NCBI RefSeq assembly: GCF_000485595.1
Contig: NW_014577446.1
Span: 13,417 to 71,242, forward strand
Source: Priapulus caudatus
Lineage: Eukaryota; Priapulida; Priapulimorpha; Priapulimorphida; Priapulidae
Direction of reading: 5' to 3'
Length of the DNA stretch: 57,826 bases
Shown here: in pieces, positions 20,431 to 30,520 of the stretch
Layout: each line of letters begins with the position of its first letter
Numbering within the stretch: the stretch's first letter is position 1
Translations under genes and position numbers: made by a program
The notes under the pieces: model-generated
Seen by the model: only the letters and a program-made list of their open reading frames with translations
The model's database searches: none
Told to the model about the DNA's origin: nothing

Positions 20431-21816
20431 ATAGCATCGAACGTACTACAAGTGCGACTAGTATACGGCAATAAAACCTTGCCGTAACTGCTACGTATAC
20501 TGCTACGTTTACACTATGTTCCCGGCGGCCACGGCAGCCCCGTTTCAGGCCACCGTGGACAAAACGGGATGAACGTGAGACAACGCGGGGGGGGGGACGG
20601 AATGGGCAAACATGACAGGCCGTGATTGCCGTGGATGCTGCGCCAGATTTTTAATCTATCAAAAGATTTGTCATGACAGTCACGGTGCGGATGAGAAACC
20701 TAGTAGGCCGTAGTAAAACGGGGTAAACGCAACAAAACGTGACAGTACGTAATAGGCCGTAACAAAACTTGGAGGCGGTCCGTAGTGGGACAGGAAGGGA
20801 CGGACGGGACATGATGGGTTCGGCCCGGCGCGCTACGGCGCGTTGCGTTCTACTACGGACTGACACGGCGCGCGCGGTCCTAAAACTGGACTAAAACTAA
20901 AAGTAAAACTAAAATGTTGAGTAGTGGCCCAGCTGCTGCCTTCTGTCTTCCGATAACCATTCGCGCACCCACATGGATCTTGGTCTTTTCATCCGCCTTC
21001 TTCGCCTTCTTCCTGACTGCTACACTTTGGCCTTTCCTCTCTGCAACTGCTGCTGGCCTTCTTCTTGCTGATGCAAAGACTGGATGTATGCACCCAGCAA
21101 ACATGCAAACACACAATCTTCTTCATCTTGGACATTCATGATGTTGTCTCGTAAAAATCTCAGGATACAATGATTGCTATTGCTTTGGAGGCTTTTTTTA
21201 ATACCGTGGGCATAAACGTGCTCCAAAGCTGCCCGGCGTCCACGTTTCATCCGTAGAAAGCCTTGACAGAACGTGAAAAACGTGTCAGACCTTGATCAGA
21301 TCGTGAGAAACGTGAGGGAACCCATCAGAACGTGACGGGCCGCGAGGGAACGTACTGGCATCCGTGGTAAACCGCGGACCGAACCGTAGTGCGCCTTGGA
21401 CCCTCCGAGACTCAGCAGCCCCTTCCCCCCACGGCCCGTCACTGATACCGTGATAGACCGTGAGAAAACTTGGCAAGACCTAACAAAACTTAAATACAGA
21501 AAAAAAAATTGCCATAATCCCACGGCTCACTACGTTTCGGGCAAACGTGGCTGCTGTGGCCGCCGCGAACATAGTGTAAACGTAACCGTAACCGTAACTA
21601 TCACCGTAATTGCCTATAAACGACGATGTAATTGCCAATTCTGTTGGCGGCATATACGCCCAAGTGGCAACGCCGGATCGGCATCTCGCACCCGCCTCAC
21701 GTCCGTGGGCTGTCATTGCGCACAAAACAACGCCAACGTTGAAACCAACAAAAAGAACGCCAAATCAACCCACGTTCAACACTTCTATCAACTAGCAAAC
21801 TATAATCCTCAATTGT

Positions 21817-22842
21817 GTGGGGATCAAGCGCAAAACGGCAAATTTTGTTGCTGCGATGGAGTATGTTCAACCTGACGTGATTTTGGGCTGCGAGTCGAAA
21901 CTCGATAGCTCGATTCAATCTGCAGAAAAATTCCCTACAGGATATACGGTCTTCCGCAAAGGCCGCACCCTCCATGGTGAAGGTGTGTTTATTGCAATCA
22001 AAGCTTGCTACGGCGCTGACTATTGCGAAGAGCTGAAGGTGGCTGATACCGATGCCGAAATCATCTGGATAAAAGTCACCATGTAGAACGCTAAATCCCT
22101 GGTCATGGGTAGTTTTTACCGCCCACCGGATGAAAACGCTGAGAAGCTAGAACAGCTCGATCTTTCCCTCCAAAACCTTCCGCCTCGTTGCCACGACAAA
22201 ACCATCCACCTGGGTGGCGATTTCAACGCAAGCGGCATCGACTGGGATGTCAATTCCGTCGTCCAAGGTGCTGACCATCCAGGCGTTTGTCACAAACTTC
22301 TGGAAATCCAAGCGGATCACTCACTATCCCAGCTACAGCTTAAATCTACCAGGGGAAAAAATAACTTGGACTTATTTTTTACGAACAACTCGTCCCTGGT
22401 CAAGTCGGTTCAGACTGCCCCGTGGATCGGCGACTACGACATGGTCGTGGTGGAAGCGGATATTAAACCTATGCGCACCACCGCATTACCAAGATCGGTC
22501 CCACAGTTCAGGAAGGCAGATTGGCCGACGATCAGAGAAGCAGTTACCCAGTTACAGTCCGACATTCTGGACCATGATAAATTTGAGCAGAACTCCGTAA
22601 ACGATAACTGGGAACTCTTTAAGCTTGGGCTACTAGACATCACAAAGCGACTCATCCCTCATTCTACTGCCAGGAAGCCGACCAGTTTACCGTGGTTTGA
22701 CAATCACATCAAGAAAGCTGTATTCAAGAAACAACGTCTCTTCTACCTCGCCAAGAGAAAACCCTCGGACAAGACCCGTGCGTGTTACAAGGCTCAGAAG
22801 GTACTCGTCCGAAAACTTATCTACTCAGCACACCGGAGATAA
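21817..22842 (+). pseudogene. retrotransposon endonuclease domain, in-frame stop
   Basis: About 340 codons in one frame, interrupted by TAG at 22084-22086 between ...IIWIKVTM and NAKSLVMGSFYRPPD. The GDFN active-site motif is at about 22217-22228. The frame is lost at 22842 and continues in another frame (TNILDPSLSQHNPKDFW). The homologous site in copy 2 does not have the TAG. Confidence 0.8.
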
Positions 22843-22917
22843 TCACCAATATTCTGGATCCAAGCCTGAGCCAGCATAACCCCAAAGATTTTTGGCGTTA
22901 CATTAAGTCAAATAGGA

Positions 22918-24112
22918 ATGACGGCTCTGACAGGTGTTTCGCCAATTTGTGAAGGCAGCAGGCTAGTTAGTGACTCTCGTACTAAGGCCAAACTTTTAAA
23001 TAAACAGTTTCAATCAGCCTTTACTAAGGAGGATACAGAGAACGTTCCGTCACCACGTGGTGAGACATACCCAGCTATGTTAGACCTGGTGATAAGCATC
23101 CACGGAGTCGAGTTGTTACTTCAACGTCTAAATCCGTCGAAGGCCAGTGGCCCAGACTACATTGCTAATAGGCTACTCAAGGAAGCAGCCCATGATATTG
23201 CCCCAATAATCACTGCAATATTCCAACAATCATATGAGCGTGGTGAACTACCAGCAGATTGGAAGGAATCCAGGGTTACCCCAGTATTCAAAAAAGGTGA
23301 CCGGAATGCCAGTGAGAATTACCGACCAGTGTCATTAACCTGTGTGTCGAGCAAACTCATGTAGCATGTCGTAAGCCGCCATATCATAGACCACCTTGAT
23401 TGCTATAAGATCCTCTCAGCCTACCCGCATGGCTTTCGTAAGCTTCACTCATGCGCTTCTCATCTCCTGATGAGCACACACGACTTTTTGAGTTCCTTTG
23501 ATCGTAAGGTACAGGTGGATGTTGCAGTATTAGACTTTAGATTAAAGCTTTTGACACTGTACCCCACCTGCGACTCATGAAGAAATTACATCAGTACGGC
23601 ATCAGGGACATAAGCTTATCATGAATCAAGGATTTTTTCAGCGATCGGACCCAACAAGTCGTCATTGATGGAGTGTCATAGGATAACGTGAAGGTGGAGT
23701 CTGGGGTACCTTAAGGCACTGTGTTGGGCCCTCTACTCTTCTTACTCCACATTAATGACCTTCCTGACGCCGTCGTATCTCAAGTGAGGCTATTCGCCGA
23801 CGACCGCCTGATCTACAGAGAGATCAGATCGATTGCTGACCAGATAGAGCTCCAGCGGAACCTGGAACGCCTTCACGACTGGGCATCAACTTGGGGCATG
23901 CGATTCAACACAAAGAAGTGTAACATACTCCGAATCAATCGACGAGCTGGTACTCCATTTTCCTTCTTCTACAAGTTGGATAAGCATATCTTAGAGGAAG
24001 TGACCACCACTAAGTACCTCGGCCTGAACTTTTCCTTCAACCTAAAATGGGACGACCACATCAGTTTGCGCAAAGGCCAATTCAGCACGCTCGGTTTTCT
24101 ACGCTGCAACTT
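22918..24112 (+). pseudogene. retrotransposon reverse transcriptase domain, broken
   Basis: Contains the RT palm motifs: FKKGDRNASENYRPVSLT near 23290, GVP*GTVLGPLLF near 23705 and the catalytic FADD at about 23797. Stops include TAG after SSKLM at 23362 (GAG in copy 2) and the TAA in GVPQGT. Additional frame changes occur near 23540-23700. Confidence 0.8.
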
Positions 24113-24170
24113 CTAAGCGCACACCTCCCTGCGTCATATGTTACGTAGGGCAGGGAGGTGTGCGCTTAGA
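24112..24170. repeat. perfect 21-bp inverted repeat at an inversion breakpoint
   Basis: 24112-24132 (TCTAAGCGCACACCTCCC...) is the exact reverse complement of 24150-24170, with a 17-nt loop. It marks the point where the 3' part of the element becomes inverted relative to copy 2. Confidence 0.85.
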
Positions 24171-24902
24171 TTTTGTCGTCAGCGGCAGTGGAACAGATAA
24201 GACCTATCTCGGCCTCAGTACGCTGGTTCCACTGTTAAATAGTTCTCAGAAAGAAGGAATGGCGAAACTCTTCGGTGTTGACTCGCACTGTCTGAAGTTT
24301 CTGACTGTTCTTTCTGATGCAGAAAACTATCCAGATCCAGAACGGCCAACCCGACGTACCCCCCGCCCCCCCCCCCCACGGTCGGCCCCCGCCGGCATCT
24401 TGGATCGGAGCCGTTCGCAGTATTGATCACGTGTCGGCCCCCACGCGACCGATTCGGCGAAAGAAGGCGCCGCAACTTCGCACAACTCTACATCAACCGC
24501 GCCGCTCATCCCCGCTGTTTGATGTCGGCTGCTTGCTTATGCGCTGCTGGTCGCATCGGCAGCTGCTAGCGCCGAACCAATAAATTACAATTGAGACCGC
24601 TCCGTAATGTATTACATTTTGCGGTGCAAAAAAAATGCTAGCCGCGCGATTATAGCGCGATGGCGCGTCTGGCCACGCAATATAGCAATGCGGCCCAAAT
24701 TCGCCATTATGCAAGCTCTGCGCCCGAGCTCACTTTTCAGCGTATTCAAATAGTACTTGTCGTTACGATCTATACCGCCAGATAGATGCAACGAGACTGA
24801 AATCTGTCAACGAGACAGGTCACCGGGGCGACCGGGCTCTGTCGGCGTGGACTTCTGGGAATAACGTATTTTCCCCGGGCGTAGATTTGAGGAGTGCGCG
24901 CT

Positions 24903-24985
24903 ACGGTGGCAGGCACTAGTTAGTGTTAAGGATTAGTGTTAGTAATCAAGGGTTAGGGGTTTGAGGGTTAGGGTTTAGCGGAACT
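24903..24985. repeat. interstitial telomere-like GTTAGGG tract
   Basis: Impure TTAGTGTTA/GGTTAGGG motifs, with a counterpart in copy 2 at about 36480-36570. Confidence 0.6.
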
Positions 24986-24989
24986 AAGG

Positions 24990-26960
24990 GTCATAATTAT
25001 ATTAATCAATATCACACTCACACCTCACTACGGGAAATGATTAATAAAAGCTTGTGGCAGTATACGTCATAAGACGTGATGAACCGTGCCCTCAACTACG
25101 CCCCAGGCGGGAGTGACACACACACCCCCACCGCCCCCCCCCCGCACATCTTAAACGTTATGAGATGAAGGAAAACGTTAGCGACATCTTAAGGGCAAAG
25201 CATTTGAAGAGCGATACCCTCTCAGTGACATGCCTAAACGCCCACGCCGACCTCGAAATGCACTCACTGTGCTTACCCGTAACACATCAGCTCATCACCC
25301 TTCACTACTAAGCTGTCACAAAACTGAGCGGAATAGACACGCCAAATGAGTTTGCCGCACTATACGGACTAAATCATCCAAGTGGAATGATTAGCAGTTC
25401 AGAGGAGGCGAAGTATACCATTTGGCAGAACGCGGTCAGTGAGACATGAGTCATGCTGCCTAATCTTTCTCCAATTCATTTATTGATTTAAAGCGGAGTG
25501 ACAACGCACGTGTATAAGCCAATTCCTCAACGTTCCGTCTGTCGGTAGCCATACGTACATGCCGGCCGCGTCCAATGAGAGATTACGTGCCGTACCAATG
25601 GCGCGACAGCTGATCTTCACTTATGAATCGTAAGAAAAATGTTATTACAACGCATGCAATGTACGCTGCTCACTAACTCATTTCTAGCGAACGACATCAC
25701 CCGACGCAGGGCTATAATAATAATGATAATAATAATAATAAATGATTCCGACCGCAGTATCAACATAAAGCTGAGTATATCTCGCCTGCCTGCGTCTAGG
25801 CGTCCACTACTGGAATCAGCTAGGCTCAAATATTTAAATGGTTAGGAATTCGTCGTACTAGCAGGTACTTGAACTACGCTTGACGTTTTCTAGAACTGAA
25901 ATTTGGCAAGTAAATTGACCCTAGCTCGTTCTGTAAACCGGCTGCACCAAGAAATGCACACCCGCATATTCATAAGATGATATCAAAATTCATTGGAACG
26001 TCGCATGCGATCCTATGGTAATCATACGAACACAGAATACCTTAACGCTAATTGGTCCACGCAGAATTTTCAACTGCACATATGGGATTCAGTGTAGGTA
26101 GAAAATTCAGTACGCATGCCTAATATACATTTATATTTTGCGGCGTATAATAATAAACTATTCTATAATACATGTGTCATTGACTTGCGCGTCGAATAGT
26201 TTCATAAACGTCGAACAGAAAGAGTCGTATGTGTGTTGGCGCCATCTGGCCACATTAAGCGCGACGCTCTACTCGCAGCGTTCACCATCAAATTCAAGGT
26301 GCGTTATCCTTGCGTCTGCTCGTTAGCATCAAAGCACGGGTCTGAGACAAGAGTTATCAAATTTATTCGATTTTTGAATGAAGACCGGGGCGGACAATCA
26401 AGCGTTCGACGATTGCCTCTCAAAGAGTCGCCAGAACAAGCTCGGAGATACCCGATAATCTGCTTAAAAACACCAATTCATTGGCACCTTTAACATACGG
26501 TCAGTCAACAGGGAATCATGGCAGAGCACTAGTATATAAGTATACCTACGGTACACCACTATAGATCAGTGGTACTAAGCCACCATTGCCAAGGCTGTAA
26601 CTTGGAAAGCGCTTGCTCTCCCACCCACACCCGTTCTCCACCTCGCCAAGCCCGCCGTTATCATACTTATTCATATTTTAACTTGTCGAATGTGTAATAT
26701 TGTTACTTCCATACGCTAACGTTATACCTGAGCACTATCTCAGACACTCACGCATCCACCCGCACGTACTACCCCCAAATCACATCTGCGCGCATGCGTA
26801 TAATATCATGATCGATAACCCATATTCTGCACTCTGTCGCCAAAGCCATCACGTCATAAGTATCTGTGCAGTTATTATACCGCCCCTACTACCTCCGCCA
26901 TGCTTTGCTAATCGGCGCAGCTTTGTTTCCCCGCGTACAAAACACACGCTGTAGACGGCC
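24990..26960. other. block Q 3' flank, no gene recognised
   Basis: Sequence shared with 36570-38330. Short frames differ between copies and no splice-bounded exon is conserved in both, so I see no gene. Confidence 0.55.
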
Positions 26961-26962
26961 GG

Positions 26963-27350
26963 CATATATATATATATTTATATAATATAAATATATATAT
27001 ATATATATATATAATATATATATATATATATAGGTACAGCTATAGATCCGTGGTACAAGAGTACTCTGTTATGTACTCGTGTGGTTACTAAGCCCACATT
27101 GAAAACGTGTAACCTTGGCAGCGCTGCTCTCCCCCTGCCCCACCAACCGCCGTACACGAGGCAAGCAGCATCAATAGGCGCGAGTTTATCGAGCTAAAGA
27201 GGTGAGAATAGGGGCAGCGCGATGGCGGGGGCGGACTGCGCGCGTAAAGCAGCGCCCACTGACCTATATTATCTGAAATATATATATATATAGGTAATAT
27301 ATATATATAGTATATATATATATATAATATATAATATATATATATATATT
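26963..27350. repeat. (TA)n-rich microsatellites
   Basis: TA/TATAAT runs at about 26963-27031 and 27280-27350, separated by sequence shared with block Q copy 2 (38370-38500). Confidence 0.85.
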
Positions 27351-27497
27351 TCATAGTGGGCAGCACTGGGTGCACCTAATGTTATACCGTGTCGGGCAGC
27401 GAACGTCTGTGTGTGTAATATTTAGCACACGGAGAGAAATATCTGACGCCGGGAGCTAAAGGCTAGGATCCGCGCTGAGAGCGGGGAAAGTCCATCT

Positions 27498-27500
27498 CTG

Positions 27501-27559
<59 letters not shown>

Positions 27560-27580
27560 GTGTGTGTGTGTGTGTGTGTT
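27498..27580. repeat. (GT)n microsatellite
   Basis: Nearly pure GT run, interrupted by GTGGTG and GTGCTG. Confidence 0.95.
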
Positions 27581-27624
27581 GACCGCTTCAAGGTTGGCGG
27601 GAGCTTATTTCGTCAGCAGCAGAC

Positions 27625-27723
27625 GATGGCGGTTCAACTGAGATACGCTGCTGCCGCTTCCGTCGTGTTCGTTTTACTCTCTTACTACCAGTTCAGCTGC
27701 AATGTCTTCGACAGTGAGAACGA
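27625..27723 (+). CDS. possible first exon of a type II membrane or secreted protein
   Basis: A 32-codon frame starts MAVQLRYAAAASVVFVLLSY, an uncleaved signal-anchor-like N-terminus, then YQFSCNVFDSEND and TAA. A one-base frame change would extend the reading to a strong donor (CGTCTCAG|GTAATA) at 27751. No downstream exon was found. It could be a first coding exon with an indel error, or chance. Confidence 0.25.
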
Positions 27724-27981
27724 CTAAACATAACTCTGGAGATTCGTCTCAGGTAATATGGCGCCTATTGATTATCAGTATTATCAAACAGGCGGTGCTA
27801 ACTAGGGCATGCGGCCCGTTCTTCCGAGTCATAGTATATCATGTCATATGCTAGCTCTAGTAACTATAGCCAGCGCATGCGCTGCCGCAGGGCTCTGGGC
27901 AGCGATCGCGCGGGCCTATAGGACTAAGAGCTTCGTCATATCCCTAGCTATATTCGCAGAGTTGTTGCATATTGGTATTAT

Positions 27982-28023
27982 CAGGAGTAAGATAATATAG
28001 GATCCTATATTATCTTACTCCTG
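27982..28023. mobile_element. CAGGAGT palindromic mini-element, perfect 42-bp palindrome
   Basis: Perfect 21-bp arms meet at GGATCC (CAGGAGTAAGATAATATAGG...). Direct 7-bp flanks GTATTAT at 27975-27981 and 28024-28030. Confidence 0.9.
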
Positions 28024-28304
28024 GTATTATGTATATGGTATATGCTATATGCTACATGTATTTGGTATATGGTAATATGGCGCGTATTGATTATTATTAT
28101 TATTAACAGCGGTGCTAACTACGGGAATCGGGCCCAGTTATTCGAGTCTATATATCATGTCATATCCTATATTCGCAGATTTGTTGCATTATTTATGGTC
28201 GGGAGTTAGGTTGACGTTCCTATGCTGTTATAGGTAGGACCGACGCTGGTTCGTTCTCAGTCAAATATGCCATCCGTAAGGTAGTGTTATGGTATACATT
28301 GCAT

Positions 28305-28380
28305 CAGGAGTGTATCAATTGGTGTGCAAGGTGTATCAGGGTGTATCAAGGAGTGCATCAGGAGTATTGATACACTCCTG
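28305..28380. mobile_element. CAGGAGT palindromic mini-element
   Basis: 76 bp, ends CAGGAGTGTATCAATT and ATTGATACACTCCTG, with an internal GTGTATCAAG-type repeat. Flanks ATTGCAT at 28298-28304 and 28381-28387 form an exact 7-bp duplication. Confidence 0.85.
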
Positions 28381-28425
28381 ATTGCATAGTGTATACATGT
28401 ATAGCATCAAAAGCATGCATATCAG

Positions 28426-28476
28426 CAGGAGTAAGATAATATAGGGTAGATAATATCCTATATTATCTTACTCCTG
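28426..28476. mobile_element. CAGGAGT palindromic mini-element
   Basis: 51 bp, with arms CAGGAGTAAGATAATATAG like the 27982 copy but a different loop (GGTAGATAATATC). Flanks ATATCAG at 28419-28425 and 28477-28483 are identical. Confidence 0.9.
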
Positions 28477-28940
28477 ATATCAGTAGTACTACAGCTTGAC
28501 CTGTATACAGTCTCAGCAGAGCAGCATACATTAGGAGCCTATAATTTGATAAGAATTGCCCCCCCCCCACCACCACGGTAAGTAATGCGTGGCAAAAGGC
28601 TTACGCGGGATTTTCAGCAAAACTATTAGGCATGTTTGTTTTATTAACCTAATATATATTTGGCGATTTTGACATCTTTTCGTCTAATCTTTGTGATAAG
28701 ACAGGTTTGCGCGTGTTGACACAACCCTTCGATAAATCTATAGTAACACGTTTCAGGGAATTGGGATTGTTCCATAAAAATATAGAGAGACACCATTAAA
28801 ACTAGTACGTATATTATTTCTATGGGTTGTCCCATCACTTCCTAAAACCTAGTCTAGCTAGCTGTTACGGTTACGGTATGCAAACAATATGCTATATGCT
28901 ATGTATGGCTGCAGATGTAATTATGAAGATATCTACGTAT

Positions 28941-29021
28941 CAGGAGTATCATAACATAGACATTATAAGAGTCATATATAGAGACATATATAGAGTATTA
29001 TATTATATTCTAACACTCCTG
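28941..29021. mobile_element. CAGGAGT palindromic mini-element
   Basis: 81 bp, starts CAGGAGTATCATAAC and ends TTCTAACACTCCTG. Flanks TACGTAT at 28934-28940 and 29022-29028 are identical. Arms are imperfect with internal ATATATAGAG repeats. Confidence 0.85.
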
Positions 29022-29407
29022 TACGTATGTGTGCGTGCTTTTGTGCGTTTACGTGGTGTGTGCGTGTATATAATAAGTATCTGTGAGTTATTATACCGCT
29101 ATATCCGCCATGTTTCTAATGCGCACGCACGTACAAAACACACCTGTAGACGGCCGCATATATCTTCTATATATATAAAGTTGTTCAGCCGAACTAGTTC
29201 GTCTTCGCATAACTAAAGAACTCCGCAGCCTAAAGGAAAACTAAAGATATTTTCAGAATCAGCAAGTCTGCGAGGTGGTTCTAGCTGAAACTTAAAGTAA
29301 AAAAGTAAAAAAGTAATAAAAATTCTATTCATCAATAGATGGTGGTGCGTACAGATTAACATCACGTACGTGTGAATCTATGGTGTATACGGCACTATAC
29401 GCTTAAC

Positions 29408-29478
29408 GGCGCAGTGGCCTAATCGCTAGAACATCCGTCTCCTACAGCGGGATTCTGGGTTCGAGTCCCAGCTGCGGT
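29408..29478 (+). repeat. tRNA-derived SINE head (Arg-like), second copy
   Basis: GGCGCAGTGGCCTAATCGCTAG (A box) and GGTTCGAGTCCCAGC (canonical B box) lie 45 bases apart. The anticodon arm ATCCG/CGGAT has an enlarged loop containing CTCCTAC. Followed by a T- and C-rich tail. Confidence 0.6.
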
Positions 29479-29569
29479 ATTTATTTTCCCGCTTTTTTCC
29501 TTTTTTTCCCTTTACCTACCTGTTTAGTATTATTTTTCTAAATACAGAAAACAGGAAAATAATTAAAAA

Positions 29570-29645
29570 ACATACGGGATTCGAACTAACGACTATTGAG
29601 ACGTAACGCCGGCGCGCTACCTGCTAGCCTATACAGCGATATAGA
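29570..29645 (-). repeat. second tRNA-like sequence, minus strand
   Basis: On the minus strand an A-box-like TAGGCTAGCAGGTAGCGCG is followed by a B box AGTTCGAATCCCGTATG. This looks like a pol III promoter of a tRNA-derived SINE, opposite to the neighbouring head. Cloverleaf pairing was not confirmed. Confidence 0.4.
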
Positions 29646-30094
29646 AATTCACACATGACATATGCTAAATAAGAGCGAAGTCGAGTGAATACATAGACTC
29701 TGATTGGTTCACCAGTCGGTTTGCCTAGGCCGCGGTGTAAAACGGAAACTAGCGTACGGACGACGCTACGTATTTGCGAGTCGCCAGACATTCACTGGAA
29801 AGCCTTCTAACAACGCCGCAGACGATCGGCGACGGAGACAAATGTGGGCTAGAAAGCGACGTCTGCTTGTTCCTACGATAATTCACGCGCGCTAACGCAA
29901 CGCCGCAATGGAGCCAACTCGAACTCGATCGTAGAAAAATACGAGAAAGAGATGTATACACCATATAACACGTGTGCGCACGCGCGCGTGTGTGCGTGCG
30001 TGTTATATGTAAGTCGAGCTGACTTGTCGGAATAAACTCCACCTAACGATGGCGTCACCAGATACACTCGACAAGAGCGCATGCAGGCCTGAAT

Positions 30095-30520
30095 AAGCAT
30101 CGAACAGAAATTAATTAAAAATACTCACACTGTTACTGCACTTACAAAACATACACTTTATTCATGTTAAATAACTACAGATTCATGCTCTATGCTCCCT
30201 TCGAAACTTTTGCCAGCTCTATGATGCGAATTTCTGCAAAGTTGTCTGAACACATTTCATACAGCACAAAAACACCAACCGTCGCTGTGACTACGGCCAC
30301 ATGACGGAATGTCACGCAATACACAACAAAAATAATTTTACTTCTAATGCTTTCTCGACATGCACGAGGCCATCCAACTTGCGTGCATAATCTAATTATA
30401 TTGCACTCTAGTGCGAATTTCGGCGGAAAAAAAAGCCAAAAAAGGCCTTTTCTAGAGACGAAATAGTGGCAAACAATCGCGGTGAACAATCGCGGAGGCT
30501 TACTTGTTATATGCCTCCTA
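30095..30520 (-). other. ~425-bp segment present only in block P copy 2
   Basis: Copy 1 lacks this segment at about 15410. It holds a 99-codon minus-strand frame and an AATAAA, so it may be an inserted small gene or retrocopy. No clean target duplication or poly-A was found. Confidence 0.5.
30190..30489 (-). CDS. possible small single-pass membrane protein
   Basis: The open minus-strand frame ends in VFVLYEMCSDNFAEIRIIEL then AKVSKGA and TAG. It contains a hydrophobic segment (CVTFRHVAVVTATVGVFVLY) and basic residues before it (RACRESIRSK). AATAAA lies about 35 bases after the stop. An ATG in another frame (MHASWMASCMSRKH) lies upstream, so a one-base error may separate the real start. Family not recognised. 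Confidence 0.3.
   Translation of the reverse strand: MFTAIVCHYFVSRKGLFWLFFPPKFALECNIIRLCTQVGWPRACRESIRSKIIFVVYCVTFRHVAVVTATVGVFVLYEMCSDNFAEIRIIELAKVSKGA

Larger units (their letters stand above)
21480..24112 (+). mobile_element. non-LTR retrotransposon, jockey/CR1-like, copy 1 (dead)
   Basis: An apurinic-type endonuclease (EEP) domain is followed by reverse transcriptase, the ORF2 order of jockey/CR1/L2-clade elements. Endonuclease hallmarks are PDVILGCESKL, GSFYRPPD and the catalytic GGDFNASGIDWD. RT hallmarks are KASGPDYI..RLLKE, PVFKKGD......NYRPVSLT, GVP(stop)GTVLGPLLF and LFADDRLIY. Several in-frame stops and frameshifts abolish function. No poly-A tail was identified. The TAA within the GVPQGT motif is shared with copy 2, so the element was already dead before the block duplicated. 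Confidence 0.85.
20430..27400. repeat. block Q, copy 1 (segmental repeat)
   Basis: Matches about 31440-38500 from AGTGCGACTAGTATA(A)CGGC onward, including the retrotransposon and about 3 kb of 3' flank. Differences are mainly one- or two-base indels plus a 170-bp inversion, a 150-bp insertion and an 85-bp A-rich insertion. Confidence 0.8.

Noticed and set aside
24160-24583. Proline-rich frames after the retrotransposon
   Set aside because: They cross the inverted segment and a poly-C run and are not conserved in copy 2.
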